Source: Crotophaga sulcirostris (Eukaryota; Chordata; Aves; Cuculiformes; Crotophagidae). From it: DNA of 64,000 nucleotides. Every line of letters begins with the position of its first letter. Position 1 is the stretch's first letter. This document shows, one piece after another, positions 50,701-63,224 of the stretch. A model generated the notes under the pieces. The model saw nothing but the letters and a program-made list of their open reading frames with translations, had not been told where the DNA came from and made no database searches. Made by a program: the position numbers and the translations under genes. The DNA lies in NCBI GenBank assembly GCA_013397455.1, contig VYZB01000275.1:1042781-1106780 (forward strand), given 5' to 3'.

Positions 50701-53700
50701 ACAAATAATATTTCCTGTAGATCCATAAAAGCTCATCTGAAAACAAAAAATAAATACTTGGTGGTTTTCTTACCCTGGTAGTCCTCCTGTTCTTGCCGTT
50801 CATTGATATCCAAAGTGAGCTTTTTCATCCTCAGTCTCTCCTCCTGCTCAGCTTGCTGTTGGTTCCAATGGTTTGCAGCAAGTTGGGACGACATTGGTAC
50901 ATTTAGGATCTTAAACTGCAAGTGAAAATAAGTTTGTATGTGCTCTTCAAAGGAAAAAAGCCAACTACAAAACAATCCAGAATACAAAAGGGTTATAGTT
51001 ATTTCTAGGCTATTCTGATGAGATACTTTCTACAGAAGTTTCCACTGGGAAGTGTGTTGGTTGTTGTTCTGATTTTTTTTTAAACTCTACTTCACACAAG
51101 GAAGCACGAGAAAACACAAGGAATTCAGACCCCCTAAAGACACAAAGAAAGTACAAAAAAAAGGCTGACTTCTGCTAAGGCAGAACACTTATACACAGTT
51201 ATTTATTGGAACAAAATGGATTAACGTTCACCAGGAATGTGTAGCTTTATGCTTTCTTTCTCATTCGCATACAAGCCAATACCCTCACAGTGAATTCAAC
51301 TGGTCGTGAGACAAAACCACCAGAGTTGGCTCGGAAAGCTGTATTCCCCTCTGAAGGACTCTGCCTTCCAAAGGGATGAAGCCCACAAGCAGAATTTGTG
51401 CTATTAGTCCTTGCGATAACAGATGAGAAATGCTCAAAGGGTTTAAGATACCTGTCAGCTAGTACTTTTCATTTTACAAATGATTCTAGTTCCACAGTGC
51501 TTATTAAGTCTGGATACAACTATAGTGTCAAATTTCATCTTTTCCTCCACCCTCACACCCGAGCATCCACATCTCATTTGCCATAAGATATTTTAAGGGT
51601 AGGCTTGGTCCTACTCCTACAGGAGTACCCTCTCTCAGAAAATCACAGCCGAGATACTCAGAGCAACATAGGGCAGATGCTTTCTTCTTCCCCAAACTCA
51701 GAAAAATCCACGTTTCTCTTTCCGTAGAAAAATATTTTACAATTGTTCCAAAACAGACAAGTGATTCTTAATCGTATCTGCAACTGAAACAACAGTTTTT
51801 AGAAACCCCTTAAAACTAAAGTTTGTGAACACATTTAGAAAAATCTCACATCATCTTTCAACTGCACCTCCATTAGAAAGAAATATTGCCATTTTATAAG
51901 TAGAATAATTCATTTAAGGATAATAACTCCCAGTATTCCACGAACTACTCTGAATCCTGCTGCTTGTTCTTGTCACCAGAGATCTATTGCCACAAAAAAT
52001 AGAAGCAGGGGCAAATTTCTAAGTGTTCTTTTCTGTTACACTGTCAAAAGTTGCAGACAGAAAGATACGTTATCAAAACCTCTGTTGAGGAGGTATGTAG
52101 TAAAAGCAAAATCCTCACTGAGTATGATTACTAATGCAATAATTACTAAAAAATTTCAAGGTATCTATTAGGTAGTAGTGACCCCGTAGCAGCCACTGAA
52201 TGATGTGTGAGAAGACACCAACTATTCAGATAGAACATTTGGAAATAAATTATGTTGGAAGCCGTTAAGACAGACTCTTGTAAAAGACTTGAGATAAACC
52301 TGGGTACAGAAACTCTCAAGTTTTATTTAGATGAAACAAATCAGGTAAAATATTATTTTTTGGACGGGGGGAGTAGGGGTAACAGTGTATTACATTCAAC
52401 ATAAATACGTTTGTGACTAAGGTGTGTGTGGGAAGAATAAAAATGAAAGTTCTTGACATTCCAACAGAAAAGTAAGTTTTAGTTACTTATTGCCAAGCAG
52501 ACTATGCACGTTCCAAGATATTATCAAGTGAGCTTTATGCAAACTACACAATAAGCCATTAGGAGAGTTTCACGATAAAAATCATTCCTTAGCTTCACCA
52601 TTAAGCTCTTCATCCATCGTAAGATGCCCTTTGTATTTTGTTTTGTTTTATGAATTTATCAGCTTAATGGGATTGGTAAGTGTTTTCAGACAGGATGTTT
52701 AAAGTAGAAAAAAGCAAACTGAAACATAGCAGGGTGCAAATGAAAGAAACAGATACAAAAAATCAACAGACTGGTAATTAATGAAATATCACGGCCTATC
52801 TCAAGGCAATCATAAAACTGCCATCTGAAATTAAATCACTGATGACAATTACAAAAGGATATGATAATTACTAAGCAAATAAAACATTTCCGATTTGCAA
52901 ATACTGAAGAGGTATATCAAAAACCTCTTATCTAATCTGTGAGATGGGGACAGAACATAAGGACTTCACTTAGAAGATGGCAAACTGAAGGAAGATCAAA
53001 AACTATCATTCAGAAAGCTAGATTACAGATTTCATAAAAATGTCACTGAGAAAGAACTTGGCATTCAAGGACAGACATTCTATTGATATTACTGTTCTTT
53101 TATGGAATCTTGCTAAAAATCTTCCAAATGCAAAGAAATCGTTTGAGGTACCAACAAAATGACTTGACACCAGCCAACTTTTTTTACTGTCTAAATCTCA
53201 CCTTAGGTCACACCTACCTGGCATAAAACTTCTTGGACAGTTTCAAAATCATCAAATGGTAGTAGACGCACCTCAGCCCTGATCCCTTATGATGGCAGTG
53301 TTTCTTTATTTCCCCTTGCTCTGTCCTGGTTTGTGGATAAATTGCGATGCCACAGCCTAATTTCCAATAACCATGCTCAGTTCTACTGCTACTAGTTTTG
53401 TAAGCTTTGTCAAACAGCTTCTTTGCTACAGTTCATGGGTGAAAAAATACAGCAGTCTATCGCAAGGCCCTAATCTATCATTGCTATTGCCTGTTTTTGT
53501 AAATCAGTGTGATAAAAAAAAATTTTAATTTGGTGTTCTTGCTACTATCAGCCTACAATGACTATTAATCCAGGTTCTATGCTGCTGGTAAAGAGCAGCC
53601 AGTTCTGCTACTGCTTCAACAAACTTGCTGTCAATGCTTCACTAAAATCTGTTTGAGCACTAGCATGTTAACCTCCTGAAGAAAGCACAGCATGTTCCAT

Positions 53701-56700
53701 TCTCATCAGCGAGTACTTTCTTACAGGGAAGATTTCTAGTTTCAGCAACACCGTTGACAAAGAACGCAGACCAAACCAACTGTTAACACAGCAAGCAATT
53801 ATGTTGGTGTCCTAGTGAGGTGGTGATGCTCATCATCCCAGTGACTGTGCAGAAGTGAAGTTACTTACAGCCCTCTAGGTTGTCTGCAAACTCCATTTGA
53901 CTGTTTTTAAAAGGCTGAAATTTTACAGCTATGAGTTAGAAGTAAAGTATGCCTCCATCACTTCAAAACTCTGCACATTCTGCTCATTAGATTTAAAATA
54001 AAGTACTACAAGAAGGAATAATTATTTTCTTTCAACTCCACCTCTTCTTTCCTGCTTATTTTTCTATTAAAGCTGACTACTAAGACATTTTTTTTTTCTG
54101 AATACACAACTATGGACAAAGAAGCCTTTCACTGACTCAAGAACTGAAGCAGTCTATAAAGCAACCGTTTTCTACATTTCTAGAAACACTGAGAAGTTTT
54201 GGCAGGAAGAGCCTACTCCCAAAAACAAATATTGGAGGAGGAGCAGGGAAAACTCCAAACAATTTCTGCTTTCTTTTTAAGCCATGTATCTGCAATATTT
54301 TCCCCTCACACAGAATATAAAGATGCTATGATTCTTAGTATCTATAGATACTTCCAGTAAGTTATCCTGAAAGATCTAAACACAATATTCTCGAAATAAG
54401 AGTTCTCTTAAATCCCTTCTCAGCCCAACAACAGTTAAAATTCCCCTCTCAAAGCTTCTGTAGAACTTTGTGTGCAAACACTGAAGTTCCAGGAAAACAG
54501 AATAACCAAACAAGTGCACTAAGGAAATCAGTTAATCACCACTACTAAATGCAAGCATGTCTGTGCCCACACAAATAGGAATTGCCAATTAACACTTCCA
54601 AAGCACTGAGCAAAGCACACACTCATGAGTTCAAGCATTCTGTGAGAAGAGACCTCACCTCCTACACAGATTTTTACAGTGTCTTCCAGATTACAGCAGA
54701 AAGACTCTACTTCAGGTTTATAAACACCTGTTAGACTACTGTCAAAAGTTAAAACTAATGACATGGATCTAAACACTTCCAAGGTACAGATGCATGGAAT
54801 GAAACAACGCCTTGGATTTATTTTCCATATAAGCTCAAGAGTCGTTTGTTTCCATCATCAATTTATACAATTGAAATCAAAAGGTTTCTTCAAAAAACTT
54901 AAAGGATGACGAAAAATACACACAGAGTATTCTAAGTATTGATTTGTATACCATGCATTTGCTAACACAGGAAAATTCAAACCTATAGTGGGTAGAAGAG
55001 CCAAGACAAATATATAGATTGGCTGCATGAAGCAAAGTGTTTATCTGTTTTGTCAGCATGACTTCCATTAAATTCCTCTGAGATTCACTCAGTGTATTCT
55101 GAAGGAGTTCCCTAAAATAGCCTTCAGTGACAATGACTTTTTTCCAAGTCAAACAAATTCAAACAAGTGGCAGTTCTTTCAGAAATGGAATTTATCAAAC
55201 ACCACATCTCTTGATTTGATGCTGAATGTGTTTTCAGAAAAATCTGTAGAATCTTGAGGATTATGGAGTATTCTTCTCCTTTTCTTTTTTACTCTTTGTA
55301 ATTTCTAGTGGCACTTCACCAACTGCAGGGGTTAATCTTCAACAACTATGTTTAAAATACACATGAAACACAGCCCTGGTGTGATCCCCTAACATAATTA
55401 GTAATGGTATAATTTCAACACAGAATTTTCCTACATGATTTCTATTAACCACCAAGAATTCAAATAAACTACATACAGTATTTTCTATTTATCAAAATTA
55501 AGATGCCTGTATCCTAATCAGATAAATGAATGAAGAAACAAAAAACCATGACTTAAAGTCAGAGTGTGACTTTCAGAAGAGTGAAAGGATTTTACTTATT
55601 TAAGCAATACCTACACATTATGTTGGCTCTTACCTGCTGTTTGTTGCCTTTTCGTGTTAACATGACAAACGGCATCGTGTCTCCAGACTCTGACTCTCCT
55701 TCCCCACCTCCAAGTGGAGGACCCTTCTTGAGCTGACTTTTGAGATGTAGAGGAATAGCAACATCCAACTGATGTACTTTCACAGATTCGCCACTCCGTT
55801 GCTATTAAAAAGCACAGTAAATTCTATAAATGATCAGATGCTAAAATTGTCAATTAGTCTGGTAACATTCATATTTTCATGACTGAGAAAAGTCAACCTT
55901 CCAAGAAAACAGAGTAATATATAAATAAATGTATCAGTCTTTATTACATTTTCCTTTAATTTCCTTGCTTGTGATGAACTTACAGGGACAGAATACTTCA
56001 ACTTTCAAAGGAATTAGATATAACTTACTCTTCTAAGGAAAGAAGTCTAGAGATTTGTTTATCGATACTTAAATATTTACCAGATGTGACTGAAAAAAAA
56101 TAGGCCTTGGAGTTTATGTAAATTTAAATGCAGCTAGATTGTAAACAAATTTATCCTAGACTATCCAAACCTAGGTTTTAAGTCAGAAACGCTGCACAGT
56201 GTCTGCTGCAGTTATTATTCATAAAAAAACCCCAATCTCAGCATGTCCTATATTCAGTAGGCAAGCAATACAATTAACAGCTATTTTACTAAAATCTACG
56301 TATCCAAACATGTCAGTTGAAGAGTAGAGTTTACAACCAAGAGAAAAATATCTAAAAATCCATGTTCTTTAGTATGGTAAGCTACGCGTTAGTCTTTTAT
56401 TTACTTAAAAAAAAATTCATTTAAGAAAATAAGTATTTATACCTGAAGATTTTCCAGCATCATTTTATCCAATGCCTGAATGAAATCCTCATCTTCTGCA
56501 CATGGGACATGCTTAAGTCCTCCCCCTTTAATCATTACTTCCTATTGCAGCGAGGAAAAAAAAAATTTTTTATCATATTACATCCAGAAATATGAATATT
56601 CAGTCTAGAAATAAGGGGAAAAATATCCTTATTGCTTCCATATCATATATAATCAAAAGCTTAAAAAAATAAATTGTTAAAAGATAAGTTTTCAGCCTGC

Positions 56701-59700
56701 ATTATTTTCCTGAAGAAATATTTTCTGACATTTATTGCATCAATTATTATAAAGGCTGGCCACTCATAATACTATGACATACTAGCGTACGTGTACAGAT
56801 GTACATGTACACATTCTAGATATGGAAACAATACAAAGAAAAGTGTCTATCCCCTACCACACCTAATTTAACTAATTTTTCCACTAAGTCCATAAAGTTA
56901 GATGATCTTTTCAAGACAAATACTATCCTTCAGTATTTGAAAAGCACAACATGACAACAGAAATGTTTGAAGTCAGTACCCCAACACACTGTTCAGGCTC
57001 AACCAGAGGAGTTCTTTTGCTACAGATCTGCCAATGCCAAATCTGTATTTTAGTATCTTGCACTTCTTTGACTCCTTTTCAGTTTTGAGATCTGTGGAGA
57101 GTAACTAGTTTACCTTTTTGTACCATACCAGTTTGCTACCATTGCTGGCTTTGCAAAACCATCATTTACGCAATCTTTTCCACTCTAGCTATCTGTGGAA
57201 GTGCAAAGTCCTGTGAAAACATGGTGTGGTAAAGTTGATGGCATAAATATTTTCTGAAGATAATAATGAAAGTTTGAAAACACAAAAACAAGCTATAAAA
57301 TGTATTTAATGGAATGGCAGGGAGTGTTCTTGCTTGCTTGCTCAGATATGTTACGACCAGCATTGACAAAACACGTTCAATAAAGAAAACCAAAGATGGA
57401 AAAGTCAATTCACTTATCTAAAGTAATAATACATACTGTATTCTCCTCATCAGTTTCATTTTCCTTATTGGAGTCCGTAAGATAATCTGTGTTTTCTTCT
57501 TCCTCTTCTTCACCTTCCTCTTCCTCATTGTCAGAGCCCTCCTAAAAGTTGAGATTAGAATAACTTCTGACTGTTTTAAAATAAAAAAGACCACATGCAT
57601 CTGATACCTTATACACATTTTGTACCTTTCTGTCCTGTCCTCATCTGAATTGGTTTAGTTTAGTTCAGTCTTAGCAGAATCATAGAATCGTTAAGGTTGG
57701 AAAAGACCTCCAAGATCATCAAGGCCAACCCTCAGACCAACACCACCATGCCTACTAAATCATGTCTTGAAGTACCATGTTTACACGATTTTGAACACCT
57801 CCAGGGATGGACACTCCAACACTTCCCAGGGCAGCCTCTTCCAGTGCTTCACCACTCTTTTGGTAAAAAAGTTTTTCCTAATATCCAATCTAAACCTCCC
57901 TTGGTGCAACTTGAGGCCATTCCCTCTTGTCCTATCTCTTGTCATGTGGGACTTGGGAAAAGAGTAGATTTGTTGGTTTTGTTATGCTTTGTATTTAATG
58001 TTTTAGTTTGGATTCAGTCAGCTTTATTGACATTTTGACAAAGGTTCAGCAGAAAACTGGGAGTAGTGGCTGCTAGACCACATGGTTGTGGTGCCACTCA
58101 GAAGGAATGCAACAAGCTGGAGGAATGGATTGACAAGAACTCATTAAGTTCAATGATGAGAAATGTGGAGCCCTACACCTCAGGAGCAATAACTCCACAC
58201 AAGAGTACAGGCTGGAGGCTGCCCATCTGGAAAGCAGCTCGGGACAAATAGACCAAACCCCAGCAATGCACCCTTGCAGCAGCGCCAGCTGACTGCATTC
58301 TGGGCTGCTTTAGGAAAAAGTATTGTCAACAGGTCAGAGCAGGTGATCCTGCCTGCCCGCTCAGCACTGGCAAGGCGTGGAGTGCTGTGCCCAGCTCTGG
58401 GTTCTCCAGTACAAGACAGACATGGACATAATGGAGGAAGTCCAGCAATAGGCTGCGATTGGAGGTGCTGTCATAGGAGGAGAGGCTGAGAGAGACATGG
58501 CATTGTTTAGTCTGGGAAACAGAAGGTTCAGGGTGGGGTGGGAGATCTTCGTGTTCATAAATACCTGAAGGGAGGGAGAAAAGAAGAGGGAGTTCGACTT
58601 TTCTCAGTGGTGCCCAGTGACCCAGAGGCAACAGACACAAGTTAAAAGGTTTCATTTAAATGTAACAAAAAGGGCCCCTTTTACTCGTGGTTAAATACTG
58701 GAACGTGTTGCCCAAAGACCTTGTGGATATTCAAAACCTGATCGGACATTGCCTCAGGCAATCTGCTGTAGGTGACCCAGCTCTGAGCAAAGTAGGTTGG
58801 ACAAGATCACCTTTCCCCACCCTAACACCATTTATGATTCTAACAACATTATTAAATTTGTGAGTAATGGCACAAACCCAGTCAAACATCAAGAACTTTA
58901 ATGCTGAGAGGCAAAGACTGAAAGAAACCTTACCAGTAAGCCAGCCAACCCAAGTATAAGGAGAAAAAGTGTTTCCTGTTTCCTTGATGAACTCATTTTC
59001 TCATAAAACTACCATTATCGTGTCAACTTTGCTGTGTCATAGTGACAAATTAGAACTTCTATGTACAAGTCTGGGTTTTTTTATTGGTCATACCACTTTT
59101 GATTCAAAAGATTACTGGCACAGTAAACAAGGAAGGTTGTTATGCTCCATAAATCTTTTATTTATTCATACTATTCAGGCACACTCTGAACACCTGCTAT
59201 TTTTTCTACATGACTGCTTTGACGTCTAATCAATACGTTTGCTTTGCAACGGATAAAGAAAATTATCTGAAAGTGTTTTCATGCCAAAAAACTCAAGACA
59301 TCTTTTTGTTGAGAAGCAGTGCATACCCTGAGCAAAGTTGTTAATTCAAGTTTTGGGGACAATTTCTCTGGAATAAGCCTCAGATACTGTGTTCAGTTTT
59401 CCATATATACAGAACTGAGATGGAAATATCCCCAGAGCACTGACTGGGCTGTGCACACCTACATTTCACCTACTAACTCTGTGACACAGGAGGACTTCAG
59501 AAAGTTTTTTTGCAAGGCAAGGTAAATTATTAAGTTCACCTCTTCTTCCGGCTCATTCACTTCACTTTCATTTCCAGATTGTTCCTCTGTCTCTGCTCCA
59601 CCTTCCTCCTCCTCTTCATCCTCTTCCAGGTTCTCTCCTTCTGTAATGGAATCTTTGGAATCTTTGTCATTCACAATTCCTGAAATTTGGAAAAAGAGAA

Positions 59701-62700
59701 AGAACTAGAACATTAGAACACATAATCACTCAAACCGTACGTGAAAGACCACTTGAAGAGTCCATTGTTACCAAACACTAAAACTTCCAAAGGTTCATTA
59801 TATTCAACTGTTAAGTGAAACATTTTCTCTATATACCTTACTCATAAAGGATAATAATTTCCCCGCCAGAAAAGGAGGAAAACATTATGGAGAAAGTTTA
59901 AAATCTTCCACAGAACAGCAAACAAGAAGTTGCACTGTGCAAACTGCTTCAAACTGTCCTCAATCTGAACGTGCCGCCTTACTGAAACAAGCACTGAAAT
60001 GCAAGCACTAAATTACAGATGTTCTACAAGACCAGCAAAACACAGAAGGCACCAAGTCTCGACAGTCTTAGTCCCAGTACCTCACCCTACTATCAATTAA
60101 CAGGTTTGTAACAACTATTTTCTCAATTTATAATAAAGTTTTGACTCTTTTCTAGTGCTCCGAGGCTGCAATTAGACCTATGCAGGTGTAGGTGCCTACA
60201 TAAAATCTTTAGGAAGTCAAGAGTCTCTTCCAAATGTATTATCTAGTGCTCTCACCCTACTTGCTGACAGGACTGACAGTTCTTTTACTGTATTTTAGCC
60301 CATCCTGCAGTTTTCCTTACTGACCTGCTTGCCACCTCTATCCCTCAAGACGTTTCAGTTTGCTCTGTGTGTACGGTATCAAGTGTTGCTCTCAACCTCT
60401 GTTTTCTTTCAAAAAGGTACCCTTCAGTGTAAAACCCTTACCTATATCACTTCCACAGCAATAAAAAAAACCCAAGTTTTAGCTTAATTCTGTGCTTCAG
60501 TGTCCAATTTAGTCTTAGATATATATTTTAAACAGAATTGTTTTCAGAGAAAATATTTAAGAATTAGGCACGGTTCTGATTCAGCAAAAATGAAGACGGG
60601 TTTTTAGAGAACAGCTATTGCAAAAATTAAGTCATCCCATGCGAAACAGAACAAACTTCCAGCATATACTGTTCTCAGACAACATTCTTTTACTTTATTT
60701 TTTCATTAATTTGCAAAACCACTTAATCCTCCAGGGGACTGTGGTTTGATCTAGCAGAAAGCAATGTTGATGCCAGCCTTCTGTGACACAGCAGACCAAA
60801 GCCAGTAATTTTTCAAAGATGTTCCTAAGTAGTCAATACAATCACTATGCATTTCATTATTCTTATGTTGAACTTACTTTAAGTTAACAGCTGACCCTAA
60901 GTGTGGTTGGTATAAGTTTTTTGCACAGCAAATGAAAGCATCAGTTCTGTGCTCATGGAACTCCTTGTTTATTCTCTGCCATACACAAAGAACAAATGCA
61001 ACAGTATGCAATACTTAAGCAGAAGTCTGGATTCTGGATATACAAGTGGTTTGGGGCACACCAGATTATTTTTTTTCAGCTCCACCACCAGATGCCTTTA
61101 ACAGATGGAATATGCAGCCACACACAGCCAGGTCTCTACAGCAATTTGACTACAATCAGCTTTAGGAGGAGGTGAATATTTAGAGTCATGCTTAAATCAG
61201 ACACAACTCAATAAAATTAACGGTATATATGACAGTTATTGCAGATTTCGGTTTTAAGTGAACACACACAGACACACAGTTCCTCCTTCATATTCCAGAG
61301 GTTTCAAAGCATTCTTATTTTCTCTGCTATTTGTAAACACTGTGACCTTCAAACTATGAGCTGCTCCACAATTGCACAAGACAACCTTCCTGAGAGCACC
61401 TTCAAACAGTCCTAATAGGAGGACTAGGAACTATTCCACCCTAGACAGATGTTTAATAACAAGCAACATCAATACCTAGAAAAGCAACAGATTTGGGGGA
61501 CACACACAACAAGCCTCCTTTTCAAAGGCTGTACTGTTGATGGGCTTTGCTTGTGCCAAAACAAACACAATAAAATGCTCTCCAACACTTGATCATATTC
61601 AGTGAACATGTATCTCCCCCTTAATTACAACAAATCCAACTGCTGTAGTGGTGGTGACTCAAGAGAACAGAAGTTCTTCTGATTTGTAGGAAGGAATTGC
61701 TGAACACCTTTTAAAAAAAATATTATAATTTATGTAACTACTTGTAAGTTACTTTTTGGTTATCTTCTAAAAGCACAAAAAGTTAATACTGTCAATGATA
61801 CCAACAAGGAAAATTTTATCTGCATTTCAGTTACTACCTATGTAATTTTAAGGCATGAAATTAAACAAACAGCGTACTAAAAAATTGAAGTCCTCCTAAA
61901 CCAGAAGTTACAACTTTTTAACTGGCAACTACACACACACAAGGCCACTGGATCAAAGGGTTATTCTTAAAAATTGAACTTGCCTAACTAGATGAAATGC
62001 TATTAAGGTTCTAATTAACACTTACAGAGTGTAACATTTCCATATAAAAGCTTTTCATGAACAAGTTTGTCGTCAAATATAAACGGAAGATTAGATAACA
62101 GCTCCACTTAATGAGAAATGAGCACAGTAGTAACCAATAATTAGTAAGAATTCACATGTACAGAAGTTTTAGAGGTAAATGATTATAGTAGTTCCAGATA
62201 CACACTAACCAGTCTTTTGTCAACTGAGCTGTGTTGCAAGCCCAACTTTCTTCTCCTGAAATTAAATGATTTTCAACACAGCAGATTTTATACATATACA
62301 CCACTAACTCTAGCAGGAACTACAAACTAGCACACAACTTAGCCAACAAATACATTAAGAAAAACCCCCACTTTAATAATCCAACCAAAGGGAATAATCC
62401 TCTGGCCTCTACTAAAACATAAAACCCATTCGCAATTATTCCAAAGGAAGTGTAAGGCTCAAAGAACCTGAAAGCGTTTTAAAAATAAAACATTTTTTTC
62501 CTTTACTGTAGTGTTAAATTAATGCTTACTATGACACAGCAACTTCAGTCAAATCCAGGCCTGAGGAAGCAACAGAGTTGCAAGCAATCGATCCACCAAA
62601 ATGGCCAAGCTGGTTTCCATCAGTGCTTACAAACCAACAGGCTGCAGTAACTGAGCATGCAGATACTCCTTGCTTTTTGTAGTAGAACACGCTTCCTAAA

Positions 62701-63224
62701 TTTTTGATTTAAATTCATAGCTCCCTTCCTCATCATTTGCACCATAATGCTCCATATACTAACATGTACACACAAACACACTGTCCCTCTCCAAATACTA
62801 CTATGTTAACAGTATTCATATTTTTTTTAAACACACAATCACTTTAGAGTTATGGCGATTCCATATGATCTCTATGGTGATCAGAAAAAAGCTAAGAACT
62901 CACAAAAATATTTCTATCATGAGAATAAAAAAAATCATAACACAAGAATAACAATAGTTATGTCTCATCACCATACAAAAGAGAATTTTAAGCAATAGAG
63001 GAATTGTCAAAGACCTCATTTTCCTTGCATATTTTCTTACCTAGTTTTATTAAGAATTCCCGTTCCAAGTCTTGCACCTGTCTGATAGCTTCTTCCAGAG
63101 AACTGCAGAGCTTTATCTTTGGTCTCAGCAGTTCCAGTGTATCACTGATCATATAGTCTATGTCTATAGGAAATGGGTGGTCTTTTGTCCAAACATCCAG
63201 GCTTTTTTTCCACCAAACATACCG
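38785..63224 (-). CDS. UPF2: UPF2, regulator of nonsense transcripts 2 (C-terminal 322 residues, 5' part outside window)
   Basis: Eight coding exons join in phase: 63224-63041, 59679-59540, 57541-57437, 56541-56443, 55801-55634, 50915-50774, 46805-46685 and 38794-38785. Together they total 969 nt (322 residues plus stop). UPF2 is the mainly cytoplasmic scaffold of nonsense-mediated mRNA decay; it holds UPF3B through its third MIF4G domain and activates the UPF1 helicase through its C-terminus. In order, this part encodes the end of MIF4G-3 (YVWWKKSL to [11 protein letters not shown]), a Glu/Asp-rich linker of about 80 residues, the UPF1-binding helix ([18 protein letters not shown]), the UPF1-binding hairpin ([20 protein letters not shown]), a Gln/Glu-rich helix and the basic end KTGGRRR. 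Similarity to human UPF2 (1272 aa) is very high, so this is about residue 951 to the end. Upstream exons lie beyond 64000. Confidence 0.97.
39761..39809 (+). mobile_element. Remnant of a CR1 3' end
   Basis: Only about 50 bp is present: ATTAGACTCGATCTTAAAGG, TCTTTTCCAACTTAAAATGA and a single TCTGTGAT octamer. These are the last bases of a CR1 element in plus orientation. Confidence 0.7.
42471..42681 (+). mobile_element. CR1 LINE 3' fragment
   Basis: CR1 3' end in plus orientation: GGATTAGATATTAGGAACAA, GGTGGTGAGGCACTGGAACA, GGTTGGAACTGGATGATCTT, and the tail CATTCTATGATTCTATGA. Confidence 0.92.
43008..43160 (-). other. Unexplained Trp-rich 50-codon open frame, possible pseudogene fragment
   Basis: The minus strand encodes a 50-residue peptide that begins [20 protein letters not shown], contains a [10 protein letters not shown] stretch, and stops at 43008. 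Directly upstream, a second frame offset by one base stays open and reads [19 protein letters not shown]. Together they look like a piece of a helical, leucine-rich protein broken by a one-base shift. The composition and locally higher GC are unlike the surrounding intron. I do not recognise the family. It may be a processed pseudogene or transposon remnant, or chance. Confidence 0.25.
45097..45560 (+). mobile_element. CR1 LINE 3' fragment
   Basis: CR1 in plus orientation, from TTGGAGCAGGTTCAGAGGAA through GAGGTGGTGGAGGCCCCATC to a degraded tail (CATTCAATGATCCTATGAA). It lies inside the last UPF2 intron, antisense to the gene. Confidence 0.9.
46685..46805 (-). CDS. UPF2: UPF2 penultimate exon
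   Basis: The acceptor ends AAATTACAG and the donor is GGGAG|GTAGGA. It is 121 nt: two bases completing Glu, 39 codons and two bases of an Arg codon. It encodes [20 protein letters not shown] and continues to DLIFKTGG, the conserved basic C-terminal tail after the UPF1-binding region. If the intron is not spliced, the frame reads Arg then TAG immediately. Confidence 0.96.
46806..50773 (-). other. UPF2: UPF2 intron
   Basis: A 4.0 kb intron with one CR1 fragment (48019-48311); otherwise AT-rich unique DNA with no other coding content seen. Confidence 0.9.
48019..48311 (+). mobile_element. CR1 LINE 3' fragment
   Basis: CR1 3' end in plus orientation: GGCCTACAGGAAAGCTGGGG, GACTTAGATTAGATATTAGG, GGAGGTGTTCAAGGCCTGGT, and the tail TTCTATGATTTAATA. 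Confidence 0.92.
50774..50915 (-). CDS. UPF2: UPF2 exon, second UPF1-binding strand and Gln/Glu helix
   Basis: The acceptor is TCACTTGCAG and the donor is CAGG|GTAAGA. It is 142 nt (47 codons plus one base). It begins [20 protein letters not shown], the second strand of the UPF1-contacting hairpin, then the charged [20 protein letters not shown] helix. Confidence 0.97.
50916..55633 (-). other. UPF2: UPF2 intron, nothing else recognised
   Basis: A 4.7 kb AT-rich intron with GT/AG ends. I see no CR1 or other repeat and no additional exon, so it is unusually free of CR1 for this window. Confidence 0.85.
55634..55801 (-). CDS. UPF2: UPF2 exon, first UPF1-binding strand
   Basis: The acceptor is TTTTTAATAG and the donor is CAGCAG|GTAAGA. 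It is 168 nt, exactly 56 codons, phase 0 at both ends. It encodes [20 protein letters not shown] and ends [14 protein letters not shown], the first strand of the hairpin that contacts the UPF1 CH domain in the human complex. Confidence 0.97.
56443..56541 (-). CDS. UPF2: UPF2 exon, UPF1-binding helix
   Basis: The acceptor ends CTGCAATAG and the donor is CTTCAG|GTATAA. It is 99 nt, exactly 33 codons, phase 0 at both ends. It encodes [20 protein letters not shown] followed by [13 protein letters not shown], the alpha-helical half of the UPF1-binding site. Confidence 0.97.
57437..57541 (-). CDS. UPF2: UPF2 exon, acidic linker (second part)
   Basis: The acceptor is CAACTTTTAG and the donor is AATACA|GTATGT. 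It is 105 nt, exactly 35 codons, phase 0 at both ends. It encodes [20 protein letters not shown] and [15 protein letters not shown], an almost uninterrupted acidic run. Frames in other registers here read as Lys/Arg-rich peptides and are shadows. Confidence 0.96.
57676..57958 (-). mobile_element. CR1 LINE 3' fragment
   Basis: CR1 in minus orientation, starting with the tail AATCATAGAATCGTTAAGGT and continuing through GATCATCAAGGCCAACCC and ATATCCAATCTAAACCTCCC. It lies in a UPF2 intron in the same sense as the gene. Confidence 0.92.
58068..58841 (+). mobile_element. CR1 LINE 3' fragment (longest copy in window)
   Basis: About 770 bp in plus orientation. It begins around GTGGCTGCTAGACCACATGG, includes CCAGCAATGCACCCTTGCAG, GGCATTGTTTAGTCTGGGAA and ACTGGAACGTGTTGCCCAAA, and ends with a degraded TTTATGATTCTAAC tail. 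It is more diverged than the other copies, so probably older. Its 5' end lies about 110 bp from the divergent CR1 at 57676-57958. Confidence 0.8.
59540..59679 (-). CDS. UPF2: UPF2 exon, acidic linker (first part)
   Basis: The acceptor is CCAAATTTCAG and the donor is GAAGAG|GTGAAC. It is 140 nt: two bases completing Gly, then 46 codons. It encodes [40 protein letters not shown] and NEPEEE, the Ser/Glu-rich linker after MIF4G-3. Confidence 0.96.
59680..63040 (-). other. UPF2: UPF2 intron, nothing else recognised
   Basis: A 3.4 kb AT-rich intron. I see no CR1, other repeat or additional exon. Confidence 0.85.
63041..63224 (-). CDS. UPF2: UPF2 exon, end of third MIF4G domain
   Basis: The acceptor is TTTCTATTCTAG and the donor is AAACTAG|GTAAGA. 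It is 184 nt, 61 codons plus one base. It encodes [40 protein letters not shown] and [14 protein letters not shown], the last helices of the UPF3B-binding MIF4G domain. The preceding exon, which should end in a LVYFQ-like sequence, is not found before the right edge. Confidence 0.97.

Noticed and set aside
57418..57618. A Lys/Arg-rich 66-codon frame
   Set aside because: It is the wrong register of the acidic UPF2 exon at 57437-57541.
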